A stretch of 64,000 nucleotides of DNA from Salisediminibacterium halotolerans (GTDB lineage: Bacteria; Bacillota; Bacilli; Bacillales; Salisediminibacteriaceae), in assembly GCF_003814815.1 (NCBI RefSeq), contig NZ_RKQQ01000006.1, positions 186,001 through 250,000 of the forward strand. Reading direction: 5' to 3'. Position numbers and translations under genes: made by a program. Under the pieces are notes generated by a model. The model saw only the letters and a program-made list of their open reading frames with translations, had not been told where the DNA came from and ran no database searches. Below are positions 31,149-39,379 of the stretch, one piece after another; the stretch's first letter is position 1, and every line of letters begins with the position of its first letter.

Positions 31149-32013
31149 ACGGATCACCGCCAAATTTAGCGACAAAAACATCTTCAAGCGAGAGAGGGAG
31201 TTCTTCTAATAATAACGGCTGATATTTTTTTATTTCATCAAGAGAAGTAAAAGACTCGTTGTCCATCAGCAGCGTATATACGCGTCCGGTTTGATTCAAT
31301 ATACTAGCTTTATTTTCCAGCTCTTCAGGTATTTGATCTGAAAACGCTGCTTGAATTTTTTTGTAGCGGTTTTTAAGGTCGGACAGTTCATAGTGATCAT
31401 CTAAACAGCCGTCGCGGATCACCAGCATATTTTCTGCCATGTATTCGAGCTCATCGAGGCGGTGAGAGGAGATAATCACCGAGGTCCCGTTTTCGGAAAC
31501 TTGTTCAAGCAAGAGCTGTTGAACTTGCTTTTTTACAATAACATCTAATCCGTCCGTCGGTTCATCGAGTAAAATATAATCCGCCTTTGTCGCAAAAGCG
31601 ACGAATAGCGAAAACAGGGCTTTCATGCCTTTGGAATAGTGAGAGATGCGTTTAACTTGCGGGAGTGCGAACCGCTCCATGCATGAATGCAAATACTCGG
31701 CGTCAAAGTCCGGATAAACCCTTTGATAAAGTCTGATAAGTTCTGCTGTGCTGTAATTTTTAAGCGCGTCAGATGAATCAGGAACAAAAAACAGTTTTTG
31801 TTTTACTTCCGGGTGAGTATAAACACTTTTACCGTTAATAGCTACGTCGCCTGACGAAGGGTGATAAATCCCGACGATCGTACGCAAAAGTGTCGTTTTA
31901 CCCGCGCCGTTTCGGCCGATTAAACCTGTGATCGTTCCGGGGGACACATCAAAGTTGATATCGTTTAACACAGATTTACCGTTGATGTTTTTTGACAGCT
32001 GCTCTACCTTCAT
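31141..32013 (-). CDS. ABC transporter ATP-binding protein, YtrB-like
   Basis: 290 residues. Walker A GRNGAGKTTLLR near residue 33, signature HYSKGMKALFSL (degenerate LSGGQ, as usual in this group), Walker B ADYILLDEPTDGLD near 150, and the H-loop SSHRLDELEY. A C-terminal extension of about 80 residues follows. It overlaps the regulator gene by four bases. Confidence 0.9.
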   Translation of the reverse strand: MKVEQLSKNINGKSVLNDINFDVSPGTITGLIGRNGAGKTTLLRTIVGIYHPSSGDVAINGKSVYTHPEVKQKLFFVPDSSDALKNYSTAELIRLYQRVYPDFDAEYLHSCMERFALPQVKRISHYSKGMKALFSLFVAFATKADYILLDEPTDGLDVIVKKQVQQLLLEQVSENGTSVIISSHRLDELEYMAENMLVIRDGCLDDHYELSDLKNRYKKIQAAFSDQIPEELENKASILNQTGRVYTLLMDNESFTSLDEIKKYQPLLLEELPLSLEDVFVAKFGGDPYV

Positions 32014-32399
32014 GTGGACGGCCTCCTAAATTCACTGTCAATCTCCTCGATCCATTTTTGGAATGTTTCTTTCTCGATGCCGTAATAAAAACCGTCGATC
32101 ATAACTTTGCGCAAATCATTTTTGATTTGTTTTGTTTGTTGCTCAGCGGCTTGCTGCTGTGAAGGAGCTGAGATGAATGATCCGATACCGGATTCTGAAT
32201 AGATGACATTTTGCCGTTCTAATTCTTGATAAGCTTTGCTGACAGTATTGGGGTTTACTACCATTTGTTTTGAGAGCTCCCTTACGGACGGCAATTGTTC
32301 ACCTGGCTGTAATACACCTTTAACGATGAGTTCTTTAATCTGTTCAATCAGCTGTACATAGATCGGGGACGAAGATTGTGAATCAGTGTGAAAAAACAC
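32010..32399 (-). CDS. GntR-family repressor, YtrA-like
   Basis: 129 residues with an N-terminal winged helix (PIYVQLIEQIKELIVKG, LPSVRELSKQMVVNPNTVSKAYQELE) and only a short C-terminal extension, as in the YtrA subfamily. The GTG at 32399 has AGGAGGG at 6 bases; the open frame further upstream lacks one. It is the first gene of the operon and probably autoregulates through the inverted repeat over its transcription start. Confidence 0.88.
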   Translation of the reverse strand: MFFHTDSQSSSPIYVQLIEQIKELIVKGVLQPGEQLPSVRELSKQMVVNPNTVSKAYQELERQNVIYSESGIGSFISAPSQQQAAEQQTKQIKNDLRKVMIDGFYYGIEKETFQKWIEEIDSEFRRPST

Positions 32400-32442
32400 C
32401 GGTATCCCTCCTGCTAAAAATGAGTGAATCAACTGTCTTACG

Positions 32443-32489
32443 CTGTGTCATACACTGTGAGTTTATAATCCGGGAACAAAGCATGTCAA
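32443..32489 (-). promoter_or_regulatory. Promoter and operator of the ytr-like operon
   Basis: Minus strand: TTGACA (32484-32489), 16-base spacer, TATAAA (32462-32467). Directly downstream, CTGTGTCATACACTG (32443-32457) is an imperfect palindrome with GTGT/ACAC arms that would cover the transcription start, a fitting operator for the GntR regulator. Confidence 0.7.
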
Positions 32490-32575
32490 TCTGGTAAGAA
32501 AATTACTTCGTGTCTTTCATTGTGATTTGTATTACAATGTAACAAATATTTCGGGCGAAAAGAGGAGGCAGATTG

Positions 32576-33466
32576 ATGAGAAAAGTTTTAGTCTTGGGCG
32601 GCACGCGTTTTTTCGGCAAACAGTTAGTCGATCAACTGATAAAACGGGGAGATGAAGTCACGATTGCCACAAGAGGCGACTCCGGCAAGCCGTTTGGCAA
32701 CCGGGTGCAGCACCTTAATGTTGACCGGTTTCACAGAGGTTCAATGGAGCGAACGTTTCAAGACGGGGAGTGGGATGTGATTTATGATCAAATTGGGTTT
32801 TCCCCGGATGATATGACAGATGTTTGTGAAATATTCTCAGGCCGGACAGGACGATTTATTTTTACATCGTCCTTAAGTGTTTATCCGTTTAAAGGCAACG
32901 CGGCAAAAAAAGAAGAAGATTTTGATCCGTATAATTTACAGGTCGGGGCAGGGAGAAAAGACAATTTTTCCTATGCCGAAGGAAAACGCCAGGCAGAAGC
33001 AGCGCTGTTACAAACGGCTGATTTCCCGGCGGTTGCTGTCCGCCCGCCAATTGTACTCGGCGAAACCGATTATACAGAACGGCTTCATTTTCATGTGCGG
33101 GAAACGATGAACCAACAGCCGGCCGGTATTGATTATCCGGACAATCATTTATCCTTTATTCACTCCGAAGATTTAGCGTCCTTTTTGCTTTGGGCAGGCG
33201 ATCAAGCGTTCACCGGCCCAGTGAATGCTTCATCGCCGGATCACTTTTCCTTGCAGGAAATGATGACGATCATCGGTGAAAAAACCGGCGAATCGCCAAC
33301 AATCGAGCCGGCAAAACGTACGCTGAAACCGTCGCCGATGAACTTCCCTGTTTCGTATTATCAAGATGTCTCATTAGCGGAATCGTACGGCTATCAATTT
33401 AAACGGTTGCGCGAATGGTTCCCCGCGCTTGTAAAACGGATTTATGAATACGAAAAAACGAATTAA
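32576..33466 (+). CDS. NAD-dependent epimerase/dehydratase-like protein
   Basis: 296 residues with the extended SDR nucleotide-binding start VLVLGGTRFFGKQLVDQL. It has FIFTSSLSVYPF and FSYAEGKRQAEAALL, giving a Ser-Tyr-Lys-type arrangement (YxxxK as YAEGK). Substrate unknown; similar proteins are annotated as reductases or mRNA-binding-like epimerases. The ATG at 32576 has GAGGAGG at 7 bases; a TTG directly before it is in frame but less likely. Divergent from the ytr-like operon. Confidence 0.82.
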   Translation: MRKVLVLGGTRFFGKQLVDQLIKRGDEVTIATRGDSGKPFGNRVQHLNVDRFHRGSMERTFQDGEWDVIYDQIGFSPDDMTDVCEIFSGRTGRFIFTSSLSVYPFKGNAAKKEEDFDPYNLQVGAGRKDNFSYAEGKRQAEAALLQTADFPAVAVRPPIVLGETDYTERLHFHVRETMNQQPAGIDYPDNHLSFIHSEDLASFLLWAGDQAFTGPVNASSPDHFSLQEMMTIIGEKTGESPTIEPAKRTLKPSPMNFPVSYYQDVSLAESYGYQFKRLREWFPALVKRIYEYEKTN

Positions 33467-33478
33467 CAACAAAACAAG

Positions 33479-33508
33479 ACCCCCTTGTGCGGAAAAGCAC
33501 AAGGGGGT
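33479..33508. terminator. Bidirectional terminator
   Basis: ACCCCCTTGTGC pairs perfectly with GCACAAGGGGGT (33479-33508). Weak T-richness on both sides. It separates the convergent epimerase and cyd genes. Confidence 0.75.
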
Positions 33509-33512
33509 TGTG

Positions 33513-33668
33513 TTAAATATTCTCATCGCTCGGCGGTTCTTCGTCCGGATCAGCTTCGCGCAAAAACGACGGCGGTTTCGCTTTACCGGCCCAGAAGAAG
33601 ACGATCGCTATACTGAGAAATAAAATAAGTACCGGCGCGATCATGATCAAAAAATAAGTTAAATCCAT
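33513..33668 (-). CDS. CydS-like small membrane protein of the cytochrome bd operon
   Basis: A 51-residue frame, short enough to be missed by routine gene calling. It reads MDLTYFLIMIAPVLILFL then SIAIVFFWAGKAK and an acidic Pro-rich tail: one membrane span with a polar C-terminus. GGAGGG lies 6 bases before the ATG. It begins 15 bases after the cydB stop on the same strand. Small single-span subunits (CydX in Proteobacteria, CydS in Geobacillus) stabilise cytochrome bd; the position and topology support a similar part here. Confidence 0.75.
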   Translation of the reverse strand: MDLTYFLIMIAPVLILFLSIAIVFFWAGKAKPPSFLREADPDEEPPSDENI

Positions 33669-33683
33669 AGCTTTCCCTCCAAG

Positions 33684-34697
33684 TTATTTGTTCCCTTGAA
33701 CGTAGTCTGCATCAAACAGAAATAAACGAAGCAGCAAGTATAAAGACGGTATCAGCAAAAATAAACCAGCAACAAAAGCAATGATCAGCGCAATCGCCAT
33801 CGATTCATTTGTAAAACCGTCATAAATCGTTAAATGAGGATAAAGCAAGTAAGGCAAATGAGCGACGCCGTAACCAAAAAATGCCGTGAAATATTGAATA
33901 ACGACGAGCGTAAAGGCTGTTCCGTACCGTTGGCGCTTCCAGATGAGCACAACGGCGGCAACAAATGCGATAAACGAAACGGCGAACACCCAACCGATTT
34001 CAAGCATATTTTCAAACTGAGTTATGTTGCGTTTACTGAGGAGCAGAAACACTACAATTCCCATGATAATCGTCGGAAACGACCATGTGATAGTATACTT
34101 TCGCAGCAGTTCCAATGCTCTGTTATCATTAGCGCGCGCCGCGTAATAGGTCAAAAATGAAGCGGAGATAAACAGCACGCTGACAATGGCCAAAATAACG
34201 ACGCTCCACGAATAGGCGCTTCCGAATAATTCACCGTAAAGAAGCTGAATCTGATCATTATCAACGACGATGTACCCGCCGAGAGAAACTGTCAGCACAA
34301 CCGTCAGTGAGGCAGGAATCAAAAGACCAGTCGCCCCGTAAAGAAAGGAGAAGAAGTGACTGTCCTTTGCGCCGTAGGTTGAAAAGGCGTAATACGAACC
34401 GCGGATCGCGAGCAAAATAATCGCGATACTGCCGGGAATTAACAGAGCTGTTCCGTAATAATAAGCGGTGTCCGGAAAGAAACCGATAATGCCGATCAAG
34501 AAGAAGACAAGAAAGACGTTGGTAACTTCCCAGACAGGCGACAAATAACGCTGGACAATATTGTGGATAATGTGAGCTTTATTTGTCGCCTTCGAATAAT
34601 AGCTGTAAAAGCCGGCACCAAAATCAATCGATGCAACGATCAGATAGCCGAACAGAAATGTCCAAAGTACTGTGATACCTAAGAGTTCATATGTCAT
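33684..34697 (-). CDS. cydB: Cytochrome bd-type quinol oxidase subunit II
   Basis: 337 residues with about eight to nine spans. The N-terminal TVLWTFLFGYLIVASIDFGAGFY is typical of CydB. It forms the oxidase with CydA and reduces oxygen with quinol electrons at high affinity without pumping protons. It overlaps cydA by four bases. The pair resembles B. subtilis YthAB as much as CydAB; no cydCD exporter follows. Confidence 0.93.
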   Translation of the reverse strand: MTYELLGITVLWTFLFGYLIVASIDFGAGFYSYYSKATNKAHIIHNIVQRYLSPVWEVTNVFLVFFLIGIIGFFPDTAYYYGTALLIPGSIAIILLAIRGSYYAFSTYGAKDSHFFSFLYGATGLLIPASLTVVLTVSLGGYIVVDNDQIQLLYGELFGSAYSWSVVILAIVSVLFISASFLTYYAARANDNRALELLRKYTITWSFPTIIMGIVVFLLLSKRNITQFENMLEIGWVFAVSFIAFVAAVVLIWKRQRYGTAFTLVVIQYFTAFFGYGVAHLPYLLYPHLTIYDGFTNESMAIALIIAFVAGLFLLIPSLYLLLRLFLFDADYVQGNK

Positions 34698-36073
34698 GAT
34701 TCCACATCCTTTTCAACGGTGTGATAAGGAATACCGCGTCTTTCCAATTCATGTTCTACCGGATTGTGCAGGAACATTTTCCGGAGCACGAGGTAGCTTG
34801 TCACGCCGAGAACGGCGTAAAGCAAGATAAAGATCCAAAGCATAATATCAACATGATCGGATGTTGTTGCTCCTTCAGCAGTTGTCATGACACTGTGCAG
34901 GATCCATGGCTGCCGGCCGACTTCTGCAAAAATCCAGCCGAACTGAATCGCGAACATGGACAATGGTCCGCCCAATACAATTAAACGAAGCATCCAAGAT
35001 TTAAACGGATTAAGTTTGCGCAGCGGGTTGCGCCGGTTTTGCCAATTGAACAAGACAAACAAGGCTGAGACAGCTGCTAAATACATGCCGATAAAGACCA
35101 TTGCGTCAAAGAAGTAATGAACCCACAACGGCGGAAGTTCATCTTCCGGATATTCGTTTAAGCCGATGACTTCTGTATCCGGTGTTCCGCCGGCAAGAAT
35201 ACTCAAAGCAAAAGGAATTTCTAAGGCGTATTCTACTTCGTTATCTTCAGTTAATATACCGCCGAGTATAAGCGGCGCTTCCGTCTCCGTTTCAAAATGC
35301 CATTCCGCAGCTGCGAGTTTTTCCGGCTGATACTCATGGAGATATTTACCGGACAAGTCACCGATTGCAGCCGTAGCGACAGCAAATACAAGTGCTGAAA
35401 CCATCGTCATATGCAAAGCTTTTTTATGATAGACATGTTTGTTCCCGCGCAAGATTTTATATGCAGCAATCATGCCGAGAATAAAGGCTGCAGTTAAGTA
35501 ACAGGTAATGATAACGTGCGAAATTTTTGTCGGCGTCGCGGCATTGAACATTGCTGCGAGCGGACTGACGTCGGTAAGAACACCGTCAACGATATTAAAA
35601 CCTTGCGGCGCGTTCATAAAAGAGTTGACTGACGTAATGAAAAAAGCGCTTGCCGTGGCGCCGATAACAATCGGGATTACGAGTAAAAAGTGTTTCATCT
35701 TGCTTTTAAAACGATCCCATGTGTATAAGTATATACCGAGGAAAATCGCTTCAAAGAAAAAGGCGAACGTTTCCATAAACATCGGCAGTCCGATTGTATG
35801 GCCGGCAGCCTGCATAAAGTTCGGCCACAGGAGGGCCAATTGCAACGCAATAGCTGTCCCGGTCACAACACCGACGGCGACAGTGATAACAAATCCGCGT
35901 GCCCAGCGGCGCGCCATTAACGTGTAGTGCGGATCGCCGCGTTTAATTCCCATCCATTCAGCTATAGCAATCATCAGCGGAACCCCGACACCGAGCGTGG
36001 CAAAAATCACGTGGAAACCGAGCGTGACGTATGTGAGGATGCGGCTGAATAAGACCGGATCGTATTCAAACAT
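34694..36073 (-). CDS. cydA: Cytochrome bd-type quinol oxidase subunit I
   Basis: 459 residues. Candidate heme ligands are His in LGFHVIFATLG, His in ISHVIITCY and Met in the region after the conserved GWIFAEVGRQPW. The quinol loop is of the short type. The lack of adjacent cydC and cydD matches B. subtilis ythAB. A weak AAAGGAATG site precedes the start. Upstream is a 254-base gap shared with a divergent regulator gene; I see no clear Rex or FNR palindrome in it. Confidence 0.94.
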   Translation of the reverse strand: MFEYDPVLFSRILTYVTLGFHVIFATLGVGVPLMIAIAEWMGIKRGDPHYTLMARRWARGFVITVAVGVVTGTAIALQLALLWPNFMQAAGHTIGLPMFMETFAFFFEAIFLGIYLYTWDRFKSKMKHFLLVIPIVIGATASAFFITSVNSFMNAPQGFNIVDGVLTDVSPLAAMFNAATPTKISHVIITCYLTAAFILGMIAAYKILRGNKHVYHKKALHMTMVSALVFAVATAAIGDLSGKYLHEYQPEKLAAAEWHFETETEAPLILGGILTEDNEVEYALEIPFALSILAGGTPDTEVIGLNEYPEDELPPLWVHYFFDAMVFIGMYLAAVSALFVLFNWQNRRNPLRKLNPFKSWMLRLIVLGGPLSMFAIQFGWIFAEVGRQPWILHSVMTTAEGATTSDHVDIMLWIFILLYAVLGVTSYLVLRKMFLHNPVEHELERRGIPYHTVEKDVES

Positions 36074-36327
36074 AGCTCTTCATTCCTTTCAAAGGTATAA
36101 TAATCATACAGAAGTTCGAATGAACAATAACACTATCTATATAGTAATAAAATTTTCAATCCGCGTTTATAGGTGATTACCCCTATCATTACGTGAAATT
36201 TTGAGCATTTAATGAACGACGTGTGAGTTAAATGTGAAAAAATAAAAGCGAAGCCTCTCTATATCTATATTTGCCTGTGATACGCCGCTGCAAAAAAAAT
36301 GTGTCAAAAAATTGGAGGGAACAATCA

Positions 36328-36945
36328 ATGCGCATCCTGATCGGTATGGAACACGAACTGCTCAGATACGGGCTGATTCAATTATTAAAAGATGTCCGTT
36401 CGCTAGAGTACATGGTGACAGCTCGTTCACAGGAAGAACTGAAAACGGCGGCAGGGAAGTATCCGTTTGATATGGTGCTGCTTGACGCGTCGCTAAAAGG
36501 AATTGGAAGCTACCGAACACTTTTTTCTTTTCCCGAGTTTTCTGACAGGCGTTCATGCAAGCGGGTCGTTATGTATACTGAACCGCTCTCGACGCTGGAA
36601 TCACTATTTGAGAAAAAGGAAATTGACGGTCTGTTCCATGAAGAAACGTCTCTTGATGAAATGATGATGTTTTTTGACCGAATCATCTTAGGGGAACGTC
36701 TGTATTTAAAAGTGCAGCACGGAGAAAAAGATAACGAAGGCCCGGCTGAGAAGATTTCTCTATCTGAGCGGGAACTTGAAATTTTTCAGCTGAAAGTACA
36801 AGGATACTCAGTCTATGATACGGCATCGATACTGAACATTTCAAATAAAACGGTGGATAATCACCGCAGAAACATTAAGAAAAAACTAAAAATCGTTAAA
36901 AATGAGGAATGGATCGACCGCGCCAAAGCATTTGGCCTTTTGTAA
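36328..36945 (+). CDS. LuxR/NarL-type regulator with degenerate receiver domain
   Basis: 205 residues: an N-terminal receiver-like domain (1-120) and a C-terminal LuxR helix-turn-helix (about 140-205; LSERELEIFQLKVQGYSVYDTASILNIS in two stretches, then TVDNHRRNIKKKL). The receiver keeps an Asp in MVLLDASLKG but its acidic pocket is GMEHE instead of the usual ADDHE, and the conserved Lys is lost (GLFHEETS). It may therefore work without normal phosphorylation. No histidine kinase adjoins it. GGAGG lies 9 bases before the ATG. It diverges from cydAB and could regulate it. Confidence 0.85.
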   Translation: MRILIGMEHELLRYGLIQLLKDVRSLEYMVTARSQEELKTAAGKYPFDMVLLDASLKGIGSYRTLFSFPEFSDRRSCKRVVMYTEPLSTLESLFEKKEIDGLFHEETSLDEMMMFFDRIILGERLYLKVQHGEKDNEGPAEKISLSERELEIFQLKVQGYSVYDTASILNISNKTVDNHRRNIKKKLKIVKNEEWIDRAKAFGLL

Positions 36946-36999
36946 GACGGCCGCGGACTGCAAATAAAATCAGCAACCTTCGTCCTTCTTTTTAGACGG

Positions 37000-37644
37000 T
37001 CATTGCTCTGTCTTTTCCCCGATTCCGATCCGGCGGCTGTGAAAAGACGTATTACAGATGTTCTCAAAAGCGAATGCTGCTATGCTTTCCGGTGTGATTT
37101 GCCTGACCCCTTCAGGAAGCAGATCGAATTCCCAAACAACCGGCCCTTTCGCCGGTCCATCCAGTATGTAAGTCGGGCAAAATAAAATCCAGCCGATCGA
37201 ACTCTCTTTCAGGCGCTCGTAAACGGTTAAATGATCTTTGGCAGCTTCGGTCGATTTACGTTTTGATTCAGAAGATTGAAAGCGGTATTTGCCAGCTTCG
37301 TGCCGGGCATTTAAAATGCCGGCAGTGCTGATGGCGGCAAAATCAGCCGTTGTCGCCTCTTCAATACGGGAGAGAATATGACCGATGCTCCGTGATAACA
37401 CATTTTGTTTATCTGTTGATAAAGCGCTGAAAACCAACTCGGTTTCAGGCGTAATGGCTTTTTTAATAGAATCCGGGTCAAGAACATCTCCTTCGATTAG
37501 GATGAGCTTCTTCGAATCAGGGAGCAAACTTTTGGCCCGTGCAAGATCGCGGACCAGCACGGTCGTTTGGTAACCCGCAGCAATAGCTTGCGTTACAAAA
37601 TTTCGCCCGGTGCGTCCGGTCCCTCCGAATACAGTGATGTTCAT
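37000..37644 (-). CDS. NAD(P)-binding atypical SDR (NmrA-like)
   Basis: 214 residues with the glycine-rich NITVFGGTGRTGRNFVTQA start and DFAAISTAGI further in; no YxxxK catalytic motif is evident, so it belongs with the atypical SDR proteins that bind NAD(P) as redox sensors or flavin-type reductases. The ATG at 37644 has GGGAGGG at 8 bases; the upstream extension is not supported. Stands alone. Confidence 0.78.
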   Translation of the reverse strand: MNITVFGGTGRTGRNFVTQAIAAGYQTTVLVRDLARAKSLLPDSKKLILIEGDVLDPDSIKKAITPETELVFSALSTDKQNVLSRSIGHILSRIEEATTADFAAISTAGILNARHEAGKYRFQSSESKRKSTEAAKDHLTVYERLKESSIGWILFCPTYILDGPAKGPVVWEFDLLPEGVRQITPESIAAFAFENICNTSFHSRRIGIGEKTEQ

Positions 37645-37718
37645 GATGTTTTCCCTCCCGAAAAATAAAAGATTATAACGGGCAGTTCCCGCAATAACAA
37701 AATTCAAACGTTCGCAGT

Positions 37719-37751
37719 AAAAAAACGCCTCCGCTTTAAATCGCGGAGGCG
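37719..37751 (-). terminator. Terminator hairpin, left flank of repeat copy D
   Basis: A 26-base hairpin (37726-37751; arms CGCCTCCGC and GCGGAGGCG) followed on the minus strand by TTTTTTT. It is identical over all 26 bases to the hairpin at 38123-38148 on the other side of the repeat. This copy has the T-run, so it is the original terminator of the msmX gene. Confidence 0.9.
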
Positions 37752-38122
37752 CTAGATTGTTGACAAAGTCATGACATCGATAGATGTCATAGTTAAAAGG
37801 AACGGATGACGACGCATCGTCCGGCTTCTTTCCGCGGGCGAGCGCCGAGCCGCTTCGGGCTGATGCCCTGCAGGGTCTCGTCTGTCTCGCTATCCCGCAG
37901 GATTAAGCCGGGATGCTGGGTCATCCTCATTCTTTGAATCGAGTGTATTCATCATAAAGGAAGCCACGCCTCCACGCCTCCGACGCCTCCGGGAAAGCAA
38001 GAGACGAAGATCCGGATTCGGCGGTCTCAGGCCGCCGAATACTAGCTGAGTCCTTGCCCGGGGCAAGCGGAGGGTAGTGGTTGCGTGGCTTACGTCAAAA
38101 TAATAATTTGTCTACAAACTGT
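37752..38122 (+). repeat. Terminator-associated repeat, copy D (371 bp)
   Basis: Nearly complete copy. Left end GATTGTTGACAAAG and right end AATTTGTCTACAAACT are inverted repeats with few mismatches. Modules in order: hairpin ATGACATC/GATGTCAT, hairpin GACGA/TCGTC, core CCGCGGGCGAGCG...CCCGCAGG, then the 3' hairpin with outer stem AGCCACGC (37962-37969) / GCGTGGCT (38083-38090) and inner stem TTCGGCGG/CCGCCGAA. It lacks 57 bases present in copies E and F. It fills the gap between the SDR gene and the msmX gene. Confidence 0.9.
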
Positions 38123-38148
38123 CGCCTCCGCTTTAAATCGCGGAGGCG
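38123..38148. other. Duplicated hairpin, right flank of repeat copy D
   Basis: Exact 26-base duplicate of 37726-37751, next to the repeat's right end. It has no T-run on either strand, as expected if it arose by duplication of the target hairpin on insertion. Confidence 0.9.
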
Positions 38149-38161
38149 TCAGTTTGGTTAG

Positions 38162-39253
38162 TTATTTAATGCGCTCTTCAGACTCCGGGTCGAAGAAGTG
38201 AACTTTGTTCATATCAAAAGCCAGTTCAAGTTTGTCGCCGCCGTAAACATCTGTTCGGGAATCAACCCGCGCTGTGAAGTCCTGATCGCCGATTTTTGAA
38301 TACAGGTAGGATTCTGCTCCCATCAGTTCAGATACTTCGATATTTGCAGTGAACTTTGATGTTGGGTGTGCTTCAAGGAAAACCGGCTCGTCATGAATTT
38401 CTTCCGGACGGATCCCGAGGATGATTTCTTTGCCTTCATAGCCGTCGAGCGTTTTCAGTTTACCTTCCGGCACTTCGATTGTCATTTCGCCGACTTCGAA
38501 GTGGCCGTCGTTAAGTGTACCGTGGAAAAAGTTCATTGCCGGTGAACCGATAAAGCCGCCGACGAAAACGTTGTTCGGATAATCATAAATTTCTTTTGGC
38601 GCGCCGACTTGTTGAATATAGCCGTCTTTCATAACAACGATTCGGGTCGCCATTGTCATAGCTTCTGTTTGGTCGTGCGTAACGTAAATCGTTGTTGTTT
38701 GTAGGCGACGGTGAAGTTTGATGATTTCCGCACGCATAGCAACACGCAGTTTCGCGTCCAAGTTCGAGAGCGGCTCATCCATTAAAAACACTTTCGGGTT
38801 ACGGACAATCGCACGGCCGAGTGCGACACGCTGACGCTGACCGCCGGACATCGCTTTCGGTTTGCGGTCAAGCATTTCTGTCAGCCCGAGAATTCTCGCT
38901 GCCTCGCGAACGCGCTCATCGATATCTTCTTTTTTAAATTTACGCAGTTTAAGACCAAACGCCATGTTTTCATAAACATTCATGTGCGGATAAAGCGCAT
39001 AGTTCTGGAATACCATCGCAATATCGCGGTCTTTAGGTGCTACATCGTTTACTTTATCGTCACCGATAAACAGGGAGCCTTTAGAGATTTCTTCCAATCC
39101 TGCGACCATTCGGAGTGTCGTTGATTTTCCGCACCCGGACGGTCCAACGAATACGATAAATTCTTTATCTTCCACATCCAAATTAAAATCAGTTACGGCT
39201 TGGACGTCACCGTCGTAAATTTTGTACAAGCTGTCGAATGTTATATCTGCCAT
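38162..39253 (-). CDS. msmX: Sugar ABC transporter ATPase (MsmX/UgpC type)
   Basis: 363 residues (B. subtilis MsmX 365). Walker A GPSGCGKSTTLR near residue 37, signature MSGGQRQRVALGRAIV, Walker B VFLMDEPLSNLD, and a C-terminal regulatory OB-like domain. MsmX-type ATPases energise several carbohydrate importers, and no permease genes adjoin this one, which fits such a shared role. The ATG at 39253 follows AGGAGG at 7 bases. A PucR-type regulator gene lies upstream on the same strand. Confidence 0.92.
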   Translation of the reverse strand: MADITFDSLYKIYDGDVQAVTDFNLDVEDKEFIVFVGPSGCGKSTTLRMVAGLEEISKGSLFIGDDKVNDVAPKDRDIAMVFQNYALYPHMNVYENMAFGLKLRKFKKEDIDERVREAARILGLTEMLDRKPKAMSGGQRQRVALGRAIVRNPKVFLMDEPLSNLDAKLRVAMRAEIIKLHRRLQTTTIYVTHDQTEAMTMATRIVVMKDGYIQQVGAPKEIYDYPNNVFVGGFIGSPAMNFFHGTLNDGHFEVGEMTIEVPEGKLKTLDGYEGKEIILGIRPEEIHDEPVFLEAHPTSKFTANIEVSELMGAESYLYSKIGDQDFTARVDSRTDVYGGDKLELAFDMNKVHFFDPESEERIK

Positions 39254-39379
39254 TTGAATACCTCCTAAGTATGAGAACATCTCTGTGAAACTGCTTTCAT
39301 TCTATCGTGAAAAGGCTTGCAAATCTATGGCAAACTTGCACAAAATACGTCCGCAAAAGTTGTGCACATTGTCAGAAAG

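Noticed and set aside
36074-36327. Rex or FNR operator between cydA and the LuxR-type gene
   Set aside because: No TTGTGA-N-TCACAA or TTGAT-N4-ATCAA palindrome was found on reading the gap.
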